64,000 nucleotides of DNA from Dentipellis sp. KUC8613 (Eukaryota; Basidiomycota; Agaricomycetes; Russulales; Hericiaceae), in NCBI GenBank assembly GCA_002286715.1, contig NSJX01000032.1, positions 240,449-304,448 of the forward strand, written 5' to 3'. The notes below the pieces were generated by a model that was given only the letters and a program-made list of their open reading frames with translations, did not search any database and was not told the DNA's origin. The position numbers and the translations under genes are program-made. Below, in pieces: positions 31,865-42,387 of the stretch. Each line of letters begins with the position of its first letter. The first letter of the stretch is position 1.

Positions 31865-34057
31865 TCATAGCGGCACGTCCGGCGCAAGAGGGCCAGGTGG
31901 ATCGGTCGGGTCGGGCTGGTCCATCGGGTGGTGTCGTCGGCGCGCGAAGCGGAGGTATCGCGAGAAGCGCGGGGGGTGGCTGCTGTGCGTTGGCGTGGAC
32001 GGCGCAGGGCCGCTGCTCCCCGACGCTTCGGGGTATGGGTTATAGTCCTCTTCGCTCTCCCCTGACATCATCGTCTCGAGCGCCTGGAAATCTGCATCGA
32101 GGCAAACATGCCATTGTCAGAATCCCCATGAAACATAGATCCAAAGTACACAAACGCACCTTGTCGACAAATCGGACACGAGCTCGACAGCTCCAGCAAC
32201 CACGGGTCCACGCACGCCTGGTGGAACCGATGCTTCCCCTCGCACGGCAGCACGCGCAGATCATCGCCCTCCTCAAAGTCAACGATGCAAATCGGGCACG
32301 TCTCGCGCCCAATGTTATCCGGGGTGACAACATTCGCGCCCGCCGCCTCCGCCGCGGGCCGCGGCCTCGCCGCGCTGCCACTCCCACTGCCGCTGCTCTC
32401 CCCGACATTCGCTTCGTCCCGGGTATGGGTATATGCAGGGTCCCCCGTCGCCGGCGGCACCGCGACCCCCACGACCGGACTCGACGGCCCATTTTCCGCC
32501 ACAGGCGACTCGACAATGTCGTCGTCGGCGCCCTTCTCCGGCTGGCCCGCGCCATCCTCGAGCTCCTTCATCTCAATCGCAGGCGCCTTGCCCTCCTCCG
32601 CCGCCTCCGCCGGATCCTTGCCCGCCTCCTCGTCCGGCGCGTTTTCAGCGGTGTTCGTGCCGAACTTGATGATGGGGAACGTGTCGAGGATCGCGCGCGT
32701 GAGCACGCCCGTGCGGCCCTGCCCGCCGAAGCCCTGCCCGCCCTGCGCGAAGCCCGCGGTCATGCGGTAGCGCTCGGGGTGGCGGATCGCACGGATCGCC
32801 TGCATAAGCATAAGCACAAATCAGCATTATTACGCATTACACCGCTGCCGAACAAGAAGGTGAAGGGACGTACGCCGGCGATGATGACGACGCAGAACAT
32901 GGCAGACACGCAGCCCGTTATGGCATACAGCACGATCCTGCGTGAAAGGCGCGTGTCAGGGTTTCAGTGGCGTTGGCAGGCACAGCAGCCGCATATCCAT
33001 ATCCATGATGCACGTACATCGCGAGCGTCGTCTTGGACGAGCCGCCGCCTCCCCCGCCGCCGCCCCCTCCACTCCCCGTGCCATTATTGCTCTGCGCGCG
33101 GCTGATGTGCGGGTCGCCGGTGGAGTTGTACGCATCGAGCGTGGCCCAGAGGTACTCGGGCGCGGTGACGTATCCCGCCTGGAGGGTGTTGTTGATGTCC
33201 GCCTGCGACGCATTCAGCCGCGCGGGGTCGTACGTGCCGTACATCGTGATGTTGATCGCGGCGAACTGGCTCTCGATGAGCCGCGCGGAGGAGAGCGACT
33301 GCGTCGAGTAGATGTCCATGACCTGCTCGAAGTTCGCGGGGTCCACATACTCCGCGTTGACGACGCATGCCTGGGACCATTCCGAGTACAGCAGCTGGGC
33401 AGGTGCGGGAGGATCGGTCAGCCAGGGACAGGGAGCAGAGAGGGGGGAAGGGGACGCACTGCTCCCACGGCGCCCCGGTCGCGTGCGAGCGTGAAGATGT
33501 CGTCCTCCTGCGACGCATTGGTCGCATTGAAGTCGCACGAGACGAGCGCGATCCACGGCGTCGATGCTGCAACATCGCAGATGCGCGTCAAGCCCTGAGG
33601 GGAAGCAAAAGAGGTGGGGAGGAAGCGTACTATAATCGCTCGAATCGTTCCTCACGACCGCCTCTGAGAAATGCACGAGTGCGCCCTGCACACAGCGTCC
33701 GTCATGAGCCCAGACGTCCGCACCACGGCGCGCACACAGTCCGCACGGACCTTGCTAATGCCATCGCTCCCCGTCTTGACGAGCTGGTACGACACGGTCT
33801 GCGAGTAGAACCTACATGGGGTGGCATTGAGTCACTTCAACAACATTGGTCAGGATATATCATCGGGACACGCACCCGTCGTCGAACCATTGCAGGAAGA
33901 GATTCGAGTGGTCTGTAAGGTTAGGACCACCCACGATCGAAGAGCCCGTGTCGTTCGTGGACACTGCGGGGATGTACGCCTGGGCGTGCAGGACGAACGC
34001 GCCCAGGAGCAGCAGCAGCACGCCGCTCCATTGACAGAACGCCAAGCCCGAATGCAT
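31865..34057 (-). CDS. PA-TM-RING membrane ubiquitin ligase
   Basis: Start MHSGLAFCQWSGVLLLLLGAF at 34057 is a signal peptide. The lumenal part spans several exons and includes VSYQLVKTGSDGIS, PWIALVSCDFNATN, GAVGALLYSEWSQACV (protease-associated-domain-like pattern) and several N-glycosylation sites. A Gly run precedes one transmembrane helix (IVLYAITGCVSAMFCVVIIAG). The cytosolic part carries an acidic linker and a RING-H2 finger: CPICIVDF, C-x-G-KHRFHQAC and SSCPICRQ with all eight ligands (C-C-C-H-H-C-C-C order). The tail is Pro/Arg-rich. PA-TM-RING ligases such as RNF13 and Goliath act on endosomes or vacuoles and promote degradation of membrane cargo. The RING call is firm, the PA part moderate. 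Confidence 0.9.
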
Positions 34058-34451
34058 AATTCCAAGCGCAAAAGTACCGTCGGCAGTGCGACAACTTCGA
34101 GGATTTTGGGAGACGGCGGTGACGGTCTGGCGCAGGAGAGCCTGCCCGGAGGGTGGCACGTACGCTCAGGTCGCTATTGCAGGCGGGGAGGCGTGGAATA
34201 CAGGCTGAGCAATGGGGGCGTGCTTGACCGTGACTGCACCCACGTTCTGTCCAGGCACGCCTGAGCCTCTCTCGGTCCGCAGCTCTCCTGCCGTACGCGT
34301 TCGTAACTAGCCGCTCGGTCGCACAGAGGTCATATATGCTTAGGCAGGTTTAGTGATCCACGGCGGCGTCCTTGGACGTGTCCAGGACGTGGGGATGGCT
34401 TGATGACGCGGGCGATAAAACGCTATATGTACAAGGTACATATGTATCAAA
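34058..34451. other. Intergenic: RING gene upstream region
   Basis: No coding feature. An ATATGTACAAGGTACATATG inverted repeat (10-bp arms meeting in the middle) lies just before the Pol III element at about 34424-34443. Confidence 0.4.
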
Positions 34452-34620
34452 CAAGCTCCCGTCTAGCTCAGTCGGAAGCACAGGTCTCTAGCGATGCCTC
34501 TGGCCCCTCCGCCAATGATATGCGCTCGCTAGCTAGCGATGCCCCTGGCCTCCAGCCAATGATACGCGCTCGCTAATGTCCATAGACCTCCTGGGTTCGA
34601 GCCTGACGTGGAAACTTTTT
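34452..34620 (+). repeat. tRNA-like Pol III element, copy 3 (with duplicated hairpin)
   Basis: Plus-strand member with perfect box A (TAGCTCAGTCGG), box B (GGTTCGAGCC) and TTTTT terminator at 34616-34620. Stems: TCCCGTC with GACG(T)GGA; AGGTCT with AGACCT (6 bp); and two copies of the TAGCGA/TCGCTA-bounded hairpin. It is longer than copies 1 and 2 because the hairpin module of the anticodon arm is repeated in tandem (34489-34533 and 34534-34578). Confidence 0.78.
34489..34578 (+). repeat. Tandem 45-bp hairpin unit inside copy 3
   Basis: Two units, each starting TAGCGATGCC and ending GCGCTCGCTA(G/A), differ mainly at the apical loop. Each unit is itself an inverted repeat at its ends, so the duplication adds one whole stem-loop. 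Confidence 0.85.
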
Positions 34621-35648
34621 GCTGCCTGGTACTTTTTGTCCCCTGCGCGACTCTCCTGACCCATGCTATTCGGTGGAAGTCAATTCATGGTTTAGTATAT
34701 CTCGCAGTTCAGAAGACTCGCAATCGTGCGCACCACACACAAACCCATACATTCCACAAGCTCTGACTCGCAGACTCAGGCCATCTGCATCTATGTCACA
34801 GGTATAAAATGCACCCAGCCGACCCAGCCAGCCGCAGCACTACTCAGTCTACATCGAAAACGCAGCAAAAGCACAACTTTTCTATGTATACGTATAAAAT
34901 CTAAAGCATAAAGTATCGATCGCGACTATCTAATCCGTGTGTGCATACAAAAAGAACGTGACGAGAAAGGAGCAGGAAGCTGGCAGTCCGGCATGTGTGG
35001 GGCGGCGATGGGCCTCGGTGCTTCTAGGCGTGAATGGAGGGAGGAGGAAGGGTGTGCGTGCGTGCGTGTGGAGGGGGGCAGGCGCGTCGAAGAACAAAGT
35101 AGGAACCACGTGTGGTGCTCCCCCGCTCCACGCACAAGTCGCGTCCGCGTCGACGTCCCAGTCCGCTGCCAGACCCAGACCCAGACCCAAACAAACAAAC
35201 AGCGGCCCAGAACGGTATCAGATGCCAAAAGAACATGCCAGAGCCAAACGACACAAAGTTGCACGACGAACAGCCCGAGCTGTATACATACATGCCAAAG
35301 CAAGAGCAAGCGCACGCGTTCCCGAACCGGAGGAAGAGAGGAGGAGCGAAGAGGAGAAGAGAGGAGGAGAAATCGTGTCGGCGTAAGCAAAGCGGGGCGT
35401 GGTACCGGTAACAAGGAAGGCGAGAGTCGGGGGATGGGAGGAGGAGGAGGGCGGAAGGGAAAGTCTATGTCGGGGCGGAGCGTACTCTACGTACGGGAGC
35501 AGGGGAGAGAATTAAGTTATGTTTATGTATATGCGCATGCGTGGGGTAGTGCAGTGTTGTTGGTGGTGGTGATGATATTGGTATATATAAGCGTCTCGTC
35601 CGTCCGTAACCGTGATATCAGGCCGCCGTCCACGGGTGCGGGGCACAT
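34621..35648. other. Intergenic stretch
   Basis: It lies between the Pol III element and the 3' end of the second glutaredoxin-like gene. The 35300-35500 part is A/G-rich. Frames on both strands show no domain. Confidence 0.4.
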
Positions 35649-36672
35649 CTACCGGCGGCCCTTCTTGTTGTTCTTCTTCTTCGTGACGGTCGGGCGCGCG
35701 CCGGCGTCGATGACCATGCGCTTGAGCTCGCCGTTCGCGATGAGGTCGCGGATGTCGTCGATCGTGCCGACGGGCTTGCCGCCGACGAGCAGGATCGGGA
35801 GTGCCGGCTGCCCGGTGAGGCGGTAGATCATCGGCGCAACGACGTCTGCGTCCGCTGTGTGTCGAGTCGCACGGTCAGCACAAGCACATGTGCACAGGGT
35901 GAGAAAGGAATGCGTACACCGTTGGTCGATTTCGAAGACGGTGGGGGCCGGTTTTAGTTTCATGTCATAAATTAGATGTTTAATTTCTCGTGAAATCGGC
36001 GAGTGCAGCTGCGCAAGCTGTCAGTTCCGCGCCGCAGAGGAAAGGAAGGGCAGGTAGACGCACCTTGGAGAACACGACGACGGGGTTGCGCGTCCAGACG
36101 TCGCTGACGACCTCCTCGATCTCCGCCTCGGCGCGCGGGCTGCGCGTGTCAAAGTCGAGCACGAGCGACGGGTCAATCGGGCGCGCGGGGTCGACGGAAC
36201 CGGGGACGACGTTCTGCGGGAGCGCGGCCATGAAGCTCGTGAGCGCCGCGAGCTCCTGGTCCGGGTCGAGCGTGATCTGGGGGCGCACGGGGGGCGTCGG
36301 GTTCGCAGCGCGGTGCTTGGCGGCGTAGTTGGCGAGGTTGCGCCAGGGCGAGCTTGAGTCGTCTGCGGGCGGGTGGGGCTGGGAGCGCAGCGGGAGAGGC
36401 GAGAGGGACGGCTGGGCGACGAGGAAGATGTAGGTCGAGAGGAAGACGAGGACGAGGAGCGCGAGGAAGGTGGTGCGCTGGCGCGGCTTGCGGGGGTGGA
36501 GGAGGTTGAGGAGGGACGTGAAGGGCGAGGAGGGCGACGGGGAGGGCGTGGTGGTGCGGGACGAGGCCGTCGAGGAAGCGTACGGGTCCCATTTGCCCTC
36601 GGAGTGGACGGGGAGCGGGGAGGAGGGCATGCGGGGGAGGTGGCGAGCGGACTGGGTGCGCTGGTGGACCAT
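35649..36672 (-). CDS. Glutaredoxin-like membrane protein lacking the catalytic Cys
   Basis: Three exons (36672-36064, 36008-35918, 35854-35649) join to 302 codons. A Ser/Pro/Arg-rich cytosolic N-terminus precedes one hydrophobic helix (TTFLALLVLVFLSTYIFLV), a lumenal linker with LTSFMAALPQNVV, and a glutaredoxin fold: NPVVVFSK, then LHSPISREIKHLIYDM, TGQPALPILLVGGKPVGTID and a Lys-rich end KKKNNKKGRR. The FSK junction and intron phase match the 13.8-kb glutaredoxin, so the active-site alignment is exact: CPYS there, SPIS here. Without the nucleophilic Cys it cannot be a normal thiol oxidoreductase. The glutathione-side elements (cis-Pro region, GGxxxG) persist, so binding without catalysis is possible. 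A sequencing error is unlikely to produce this because the codon is an intact TCG. Confidence 0.88.
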
Positions 36673-37875
36673 GGCGCAAGAGTAGGTTCTTATGGAAATG
36701 ATAGGTGTATGAAAGGAACGGCGATAACAACACGGACAGCGCTGCTGGTTGGTTGAGGGAAAATGAACGACACGACGACAAGACGGTCGTCCTGATCTGA
36801 TACAACACCACAGAATAAACACCGTCTCGCCGCCCGCATGCCGAGTCTAGACCTCCGAACACCGGCCGGCCCTCCCTCCGTGCCCCATTTACTTGCTCTT
36901 TTGTCCTCTCTCTGCTGTCTCTCCTCTGTTGTCCTTCCTGCCTTGTTTATTGACTGACGCGATACCGATCGTGTAGATCCTGTCGAAACGATGATGTGCA
37001 CGTCTATCATGTACGCCGTCAGCGCCGCCGCCGCCGGCGCGCACATTCTCGAGGAAACGATAACCTCGCTGGGCGTGCTGATCTCCGGCGGCAGTGCGCC
37101 ATCATATTGTCTTGTCAGAGCGACCGCCCGCCCGATCCAGGGATCCCATCAGTGCGCGCGTCGGCGTCCGCGTCGGCCTGTCCCCTCCCGCACATACATC
37201 ATTCATGCCCTACAGGGTATAAAGCTAGGCAGCTCGCAAACATGCTGCCAGTCTAGGTGGAGCGATCGTCCGCCCTCTCAGGATTAGGGACGCTTCTGCT
37301 CACGTTGTCTCGCCCAGGCAAGTAATTCACCTACGTGTGCGGCTTCGCGCCCTACGCAGGCTTATTGTCTTTCTCACCGCAGACGGTGGTGTCGCAGCAA
37401 CCCCATTTCTATGACGCACGGCGAAGCGCTTCTAGTGCTTACGTTCCGCGGGACGGACTTGGGCCCTCCATTGCATTTCATTTAGTTGCGATAAGGATGC
37501 CGCAAGGCGGCAGGGAACATGTCGTTTGCGTGTTCTAGCGTGTGGGCTGCCTGATGTATCTATCACGGGCACAACATCATCCATTCGAGTTTGGCCTTAT
37601 ATTTTGGTGGCAGGACGATATACGCGTCTTGTAGTTCTCAACTAATAAGAAGATCTTCCCCCAGTCGCGCGTACTCAAGGAGCTATACAATTTTGTCCAC
37701 TGTCTGGTCTCCTCTTCCCTCTATCTGATAACTCTGGGCGTCTTCGGTTCGACGTACGGGGACCGCAACTACTTAATACTCACAGACCTGTTCGAGCGCC
37801 TGTGCAGAATGCGTGCACTCCTATAAATTCTCCTCGCCCTCCCGTTACGGCACTTGCTCTCCCTCGCCGTCCAAA
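36673..37875. other. Intergenic stretch upstream of the IFI6-like pair
   Basis: It includes the promoter of the glutaredoxin-like gene at its left end and of the first IFI6-like gene at its right end. No gene is recognised between. A TATAAA match at about 37826-37831 (CCTATAAAT) is 45 bp before the ATG at 37876. Confidence 0.45.
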
Positions 37876-38285
37876 ATGCCTCTGAGTACGACCGTCCTCT
37901 CACACTCATTCTCTTGTGCTAACAGTGCCAATAACCTTACTAGACCCAGCACAGCTTGCTCTGACTGGCACCTTCGCCGTAGCGGGGGGGCTCCTCACTG
38001 GTCCTCTCATCAGCGCAATCCTCGCGCTCGTCGGATTCGGCGCCGCGGGGCCCATTATCGGTATGCCCTGCCCACGCCCGTGTCCTTCATCCCTATGATT
38101 CCTGCAACCAAAAACTCTCAGGCTCAATCGCTGCCGCAATCCAAAGTGGGATTGGCAACGTCGCCGCGGGCTCGCTCTTTGCGGCCCTCCAAAGTGTCGC
38201 CATGACAGGTGTCCCGGCTATCTTCAGTGTTCTCGGCGGTGTCGTTGGTGGTGTCGTCGGTGCCGTTGCTGGCGGGGCGCAGTAG
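37876..38285 (+). CDS. IFI6/IFI27-like small hydrophobic protein, copy A
   Basis: Three exons (37876-37885, 37926-38060, 38122-38285) join to 103 codons. After MPLMPITLLDPAQLAL, it is almost entirely hydrophobic Gly/Ala/Val helices: TGPLISAILALVGFGAAGPI, then GSIAAAIQSGIGNVAAGSLF, AALQSVAMTGVPAIF and a GGVVGGVV tail. The pattern GF-GA-xGPI-x-GS-AA-x-QS with a following SVAMTG corresponds to the ISG12/IFI6-16 domain, known from animal interferon-inducible mitochondrial proteins and widely present in fungi. The fungal function is unknown; membrane insertion, probably in mitochondria, is inference. The first exon is only 10 nt long. Confidence 0.85.
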
Positions 38286-38916
38286 TGGGCCTTTTCTCCT
38301 CATTATCAAACAATGTCATTGATTTTCGGGTGGCGCACGGTGGCGAGCAAATCGGTACGCGTGTTGGGTGATTGGGGTATAGTCTTCAACGGCGTGCCTT
38401 TCATAGACGATCGAAAGGCACACGAGATACGACAGGGCGTGTACAGTCAATTCAACGACGGCGAACTGCAGACGAACACGCGCCTACGCCGGTGCCGCCC
38501 TATGTACTTCCCAGCTGCAAGCCTTACAGTACTCGGTGTCGGCCACCACTGCGCCCTCGGTCCCGCAAAATGCATGGAATACGATCTGCGCATGGGCAGC
38601 AGGTCTGCAATCTACCGTATTCTCGACGGACATCGTCAGTACTCCACTTCACTTCACTTCACTCGAGCGCTAAATTTAAGCTTTCCACGAGGACTCGGTT
38701 TGCTAATGTAGTACAACGCTTGCCATTGCAATTAGTAAAAGGACAGCCGTCGAGCGAGTACAAGGACGGCAGACTGTCCTAGGAAGCCTTTGTCCTTTTT
38801 CTCTTTTTATTCCCCTCCCTCCTCTCCTTTTCCCTCACCTCCAACGTCCTTCCCGTCCTCCAAACTTCCACCTGAAATTTACACCTCGAATTCTATCTCT
38901 TTTGAGCCGCATCGCA
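38286..38916. other. Spacer between the two IFI6-like genes
   Basis: The last 130 bp are C/T-rich, a typical fungal core-promoter tract. A plus frame at 38372-38782 has no recognisable domain and probably covers 3' UTR and promoter DNA. Confidence 0.45.
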
Positions 38917-39349
38917 ATGTTCGGTACGCTCCTCTGGCACTCACCTCGACTTGTGACGACTAGATAACACTCCATCCACCCACCCAGATCCCCTCACGCA
39001 GCTCATCCTCATCCTCCTGCTCGCCTTCTTCGGCTTCTCGATCACAGGCTACATCATCCGCGGGCTGCTCTGGCTCATCGGCTTCGGCGCAGAGGGGCCC
39101 ATCGCCGGTGCGCTCTCTCCCCCCTTCCGCCACTCAGACGCCATTCTACGTGTATAGAGCATGCTAACGGTCCTCGGCTTGGCCGCAGGCTCGCTCGCGG
39201 CGTGGATCCAGAGCCTCATCGGCGCCGTCGAGGAGGGCTCGCTGTTCGCGTGGCTGCAGAGCATCGCGATGACCGGCGTGCCGGCGGTGTTCAAGGTGAT
39301 TGGCGGGTTCGTCGCGTCGCTCTTTGGGGCGCTGGTTGCGGCGCTGTAG
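38917..39349 (+). CDS. IFI6/IFI27-like small hydrophobic protein, copy B
   Basis: Three exons (38917-38923, 38988-39107, 39189-39349) join to 96 codons. Motifs parallel copy A: LIGFGAEGPIAG, GSLAAWIQSLIGAVEEGSLF, AWLQSIAMTGVPAVF and a GGFVASLFGALVAAL end. The exon phases are the same as in copy A (first exon 7 nt, second junction inside a Gly codon), so the pair arose by tandem duplication. The N-terminal half has diverged most. Confidence 0.85.
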
Positions 39350-39653
39350 GCACTGCGCACAGAGCAGGGCGCGAAGCGTAGATGCGGTGCAGCAGTGAAA
39401 GATCTGGGGTGAAGCATTGGCAATGTATTGTTTGTGTCGCGGCGTAGGGGCAGCTGCAGCTGTTTTGATACTGTATGAAGATTAGAAGATATTGTTGATG
39501 AAATTGTACTTCTTATACAGGCATATCCACACATTGTGCAATCAAAGGTACAGCTGTCTATAACTAACAGTGTATTCAAATACACAAAACCACATAAGCA
39601 AACCGCCCCGGCACATATGTATACACGTCGGATACCAGTACAGAGTCAGCTGC
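39350..39653. other. Convergent intergenic region
   Basis: It lies between the 3' ends of IFI6-like copy B and the kelch gene. Nothing else is recognised. Confidence 0.5.
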
Positions 39654-41049
39654 TCACACAACCTCCAACAACCACAAATCGCCCCTCCGCTCATTACTCC
39701 CCACCAACCCACCATGCATCACAGCCCGCATCGCCCCGCTCTCCTCCTCCGCCTCCCACGCCGCGCCGGCAAACCACCCCCTCGCCTCCGGCACCCCCAC
39801 GCCCTCATCCGCCGCCCTCACCTCCGCACGCCTCCACGCCCACCCTCTCCCCTCCCCCTCCCCCTCCCCCTCGCCAGCTCCCCCTCCAATCCCAGACTCG
39901 AGCACCCACACGTCGCCCCAAAACGCCCCCGCGCCCGCATGCCCCAGCGCACTCGCCTCGCGCTCGCCATACCACAGCAGCGCCCGCCCGCCCGACCCGC
40001 CCACGAGCCCGTGCACGCTGCGCGCGCCCGGCACGCCGTGCACCGCGTCCGGCGCGGGCGTGAGCGTGTGCCAGCTGTCCGCGCGGGGGTCGTAGATGTC
40101 GATCGTGCCGCCCGCGGAGTCAGAGGGCGCGGGGAGCTCGTGGCCTGCGAAGCCTGTGGACGCGTGGGGCGGTTGAGTCGTGTTTATAACATCAGCTGCA
40201 GGAGGGGTGGGGAGGCAGGAGGAGTGGAGGACGTACCGCCGAAGCGCACGAACACAGTCCGACCATCGCGCAGCGTCGTCGGCGCGAGCGCCGTCCCGCC
40301 GCGCGCGGGCCCCGGGGCGGGCGCGAGCTGCGCCCAGGTGCGCGTGCGGAGGTCGAAGGCGTGCAGCGTGCCCAGGCGGCCCGCGGCGGGGCAGCCTGCG
40401 TGGATGTAGATTTTGTTCTGCCACAAACGTGAGTTTACACCTCAAAGAATATCTGATACTCGGAAGTCAGTGGATTCGGAGAAAGAACGCACATCGTGCA
40501 CGACGGAGACATGGTAGCTCCTCGGCTCGGGCGCGTCGTCTTCGTTCTGCGCCGGTACGCGCGCCCACTGGATAGATGAAGAGTCGCCCGTCGCAGTCGA
40601 CGTTACGGTGCCGCGCCAGATCCCCGCCTGGGCGCGCGGGAGCGGGGCCATCGCGGGCCCGCCGCGGCCGCCCCAGAGGTAGAGCGCGCCGTCGGGCGCG
40701 AAGACGGCGGACGCGCCGACGCGAGGTTCGGGTGTGTCTGTGTATACGATTTTCAGTCGTGAGGCGAGTGTCGGGATTGATAGAGGCGGGGTGAGGACGT
40801 ACCTGATGTCTGCGTGGGCTCGAGCGTTACACTCCGCTGCACGGTGGGATCGAAGATGTGCACGCTGCCGCGCGGCGCATCGTCGGATTGCGCGGCGCCG
40901 TCGGGTTCGCGTGCGTCGACGGGGACGCGTGGGACGAGCTCGCCGCTGTAGAGCACGATGAGGCCGTCCTTGGAGACGGAGACGCTGTGCGAGGAGCGCG
41001 GGGTGGAGGCTGCGCGTGCGAGGAGTGTGAAGCGGGCGATTGGGGGCAT
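39654..41049 (-). CDS. Kelch-repeat beta-propeller protein
   Basis: Four exons from MPPIARFTLLARAASTPRSS at 41049 to the end at 39654, roughly 430 residues. Successive blades are visible: GSVHIFDPTVQRSVTLEP, VGASAVFAPDGALYLWGGRGG, RSYHVSVVHD/NKIYIHAGC, LHAFDLRTRTWAQLAPAPGPARGG, FVRFGG, DIYDPRADSWHTLTPAPDA, and a last blade ending GDLWLLEVV. The double-Gly plus Tyr/Trp spacing is typical of kelch. No extra domain is seen, so it is a stand-alone propeller that probably acts as a protein-interaction platform. A Gly/Glu repeat loop (GAGEGEGEGEGRG) interrupts the last blades. The partner is unknown. Confidence 0.88.
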
Positions 41050-41356
41050 GGTGTATTGGGTAAGTTAGTAGCTAGACGATGGTGGTCGTTCGGAATCTTG
41101 ATGGCCGACAACGTCCTGGTGGTGTGACTATGAGATGAGGCGCACGAGAAGGTACTTAAGTTACTGGGGAGGTCGACCTGTTTGAAATGGGAATTGTGTT
41201 AGTGGATAGAGCGGGCCACCGCATCAGTCGCGTTATCTTATCTCTAAACCACCATAAGCGTTGCAAGCACTTGAACTTCACACTACTTCAAGGGTAGTGT
41301 ACACACGAGTACAGGCAATACAATCGTCTTCAAGGAGCGTGGATAAGTACAAGGAA
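41050..41356. other. Intergenic region
   Basis: Kelch gene upstream region and 3' side of the next minus-strand gene. Nothing is recognised. Confidence 0.45.
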
Positions 41357-42001
41357 TCACACACCCAGCCAAAAATCGCTATCCGGGCCCTTCGTCTCGC
41401 GCCGCTCGCGCTCGCGCCTGCGCACATACTCCGTAACGTACTCGCGCCGCTGCTCGCGCCAGCCCTCCATGAACCCGCACGCGTCGCGGATGCTCTCCTG
41501 CACGCGCTGCACCTCGTTCGAGAGGTCCCGGTCCGCGCGGTCGAGCAGGTCGAGGAGCGCGATGACCTGTTTCGGCGAGAGCGCGGGCCGGGGCCGGGCG
41601 CGCTTCCGGGCTGGGGGGTGAGCGTGCTTTGGGACGGGGATAGGAGCATCGGGGGGTGGGACGGGTGGGAGAGGCTTGTGCTTGTCGTACTCCGAGAGTG
41701 GGCGCGTGATGGTGATCTGAGGTAGAGAGCGCGAGCCGTGCAGAGCACCCGAGAGCGAGCCATCCGAGTCGGAGCAGGTCGTCGCGAGGGAACCGTTCGA
41801 TGCGGACTCAGTGGACAGGTAGGACAGAATGGCGCCGGAGTATTGAATGCGTGAGGGCGGGGAGCGGGCGGTGAATCGGCTGAGAACGGAGGGGCTAAAG
41901 ACGGTGTCCGAGGCGGAGGAGGACAGCAGAGGCGAGGAGGGAATGTCGAGGTCTAGGAGAGGTGCGCATGAGGAGTTCGAGATCATGTTAGAGCTTGGCA
42001 T
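41357..42001 (-). CDS. Ser/Pro-rich protein with C-terminal helical segment, unknown function
   Basis: A single-exon frame read from MPSSNMISNSSCAPLLDLDI at 42001 gives about 214 residues; in-frame upstream ATGs (to 42148) are less likely because the sequence there resembles a leader. The N-terminal two thirds are Ser/Pro-rich and probably disordered. The last 80 residues are basic and helical: LSPKQVIALLDLLDRADRDL, then RVQESIRDACGFMEGWREQR and a string of Arg/Glu. This end looks conserved and could be a coiled-coil interaction domain. I do not recognise the family. Confidence 0.7.
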   Translation of the reverse strand: MPSSNMISNSSCAPLLDLDIPSSPLLSSSASDTVFSPSVLSRFTARSPPSRIQYSGAILSYLSTESASNGSLATTCSDSDGSLSGALHGSRSLPQITITRPLSEYDKHKPLPPVPPPDAPIPVPKHAHPPARKRARPRPALSPKQVIALLDLLDRADRDLSNEVQRVQESIRDACGFMEGWREQRREYVTEYVRRRERERRETKGPDSDFWLGV

Positions 42002-42387
42002 GGTTTGTATGGTGGTTTGAGTGATCCGAGCTGTAGAGTATTGGTAGAGACAGGAATCGCTCGTCGCCAGGACAGGACGGTTCCTGCAAGAAAGCCTGAG
42101 GGTGCGAGCGGCGGTGGGTAAAATTATAAGGCGACAATTTAGAGGCAAGTATAAGAGCGTTAGAGTAGATGTGCGTGTCCGGAGGCCACCATCCAGTCAA
42201 GTCGACGTCGTCGGCGTCGCGCAAGAGAGCCTTGCGAGGTAAAGCGAAAATACGCGCCCACAGGTCACCGCGAACCGTGACAGATACCGTGACCCGGTAT
42301 GTCATGCGTCGGCGTCACACCCGCATCCCACCGACGACGAATCAAGCGCGCGACATTCTGCAACACATCCCTCTCGTCCTCATCACC
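42002..42387. other. Divergent promoter region
   Basis: It separates the starts of the Ser/Pro-rich protein and the complex I subunit genes. No clear TATA box. Confidence 0.45.

Noticed and set aside
31897..33105. 402-codon plus-strand frame
   Set aside because: Antisense to the RING gene; the zinc-finger frame on the minus strand is the real one.
34452..34620. Ordinary intron-containing tRNA gene
   Set aside because: Box A, box B and terminator are present, but the D-stem partner is missing, the T-stem overlaps the acceptor strand and no anticodon loop can be drawn.
37876..39349. Interferon-type immune signalling in the fungus
   Set aside because: The domain family is broader than interferon biology; fungi have no interferon and only domain similarity is seen.
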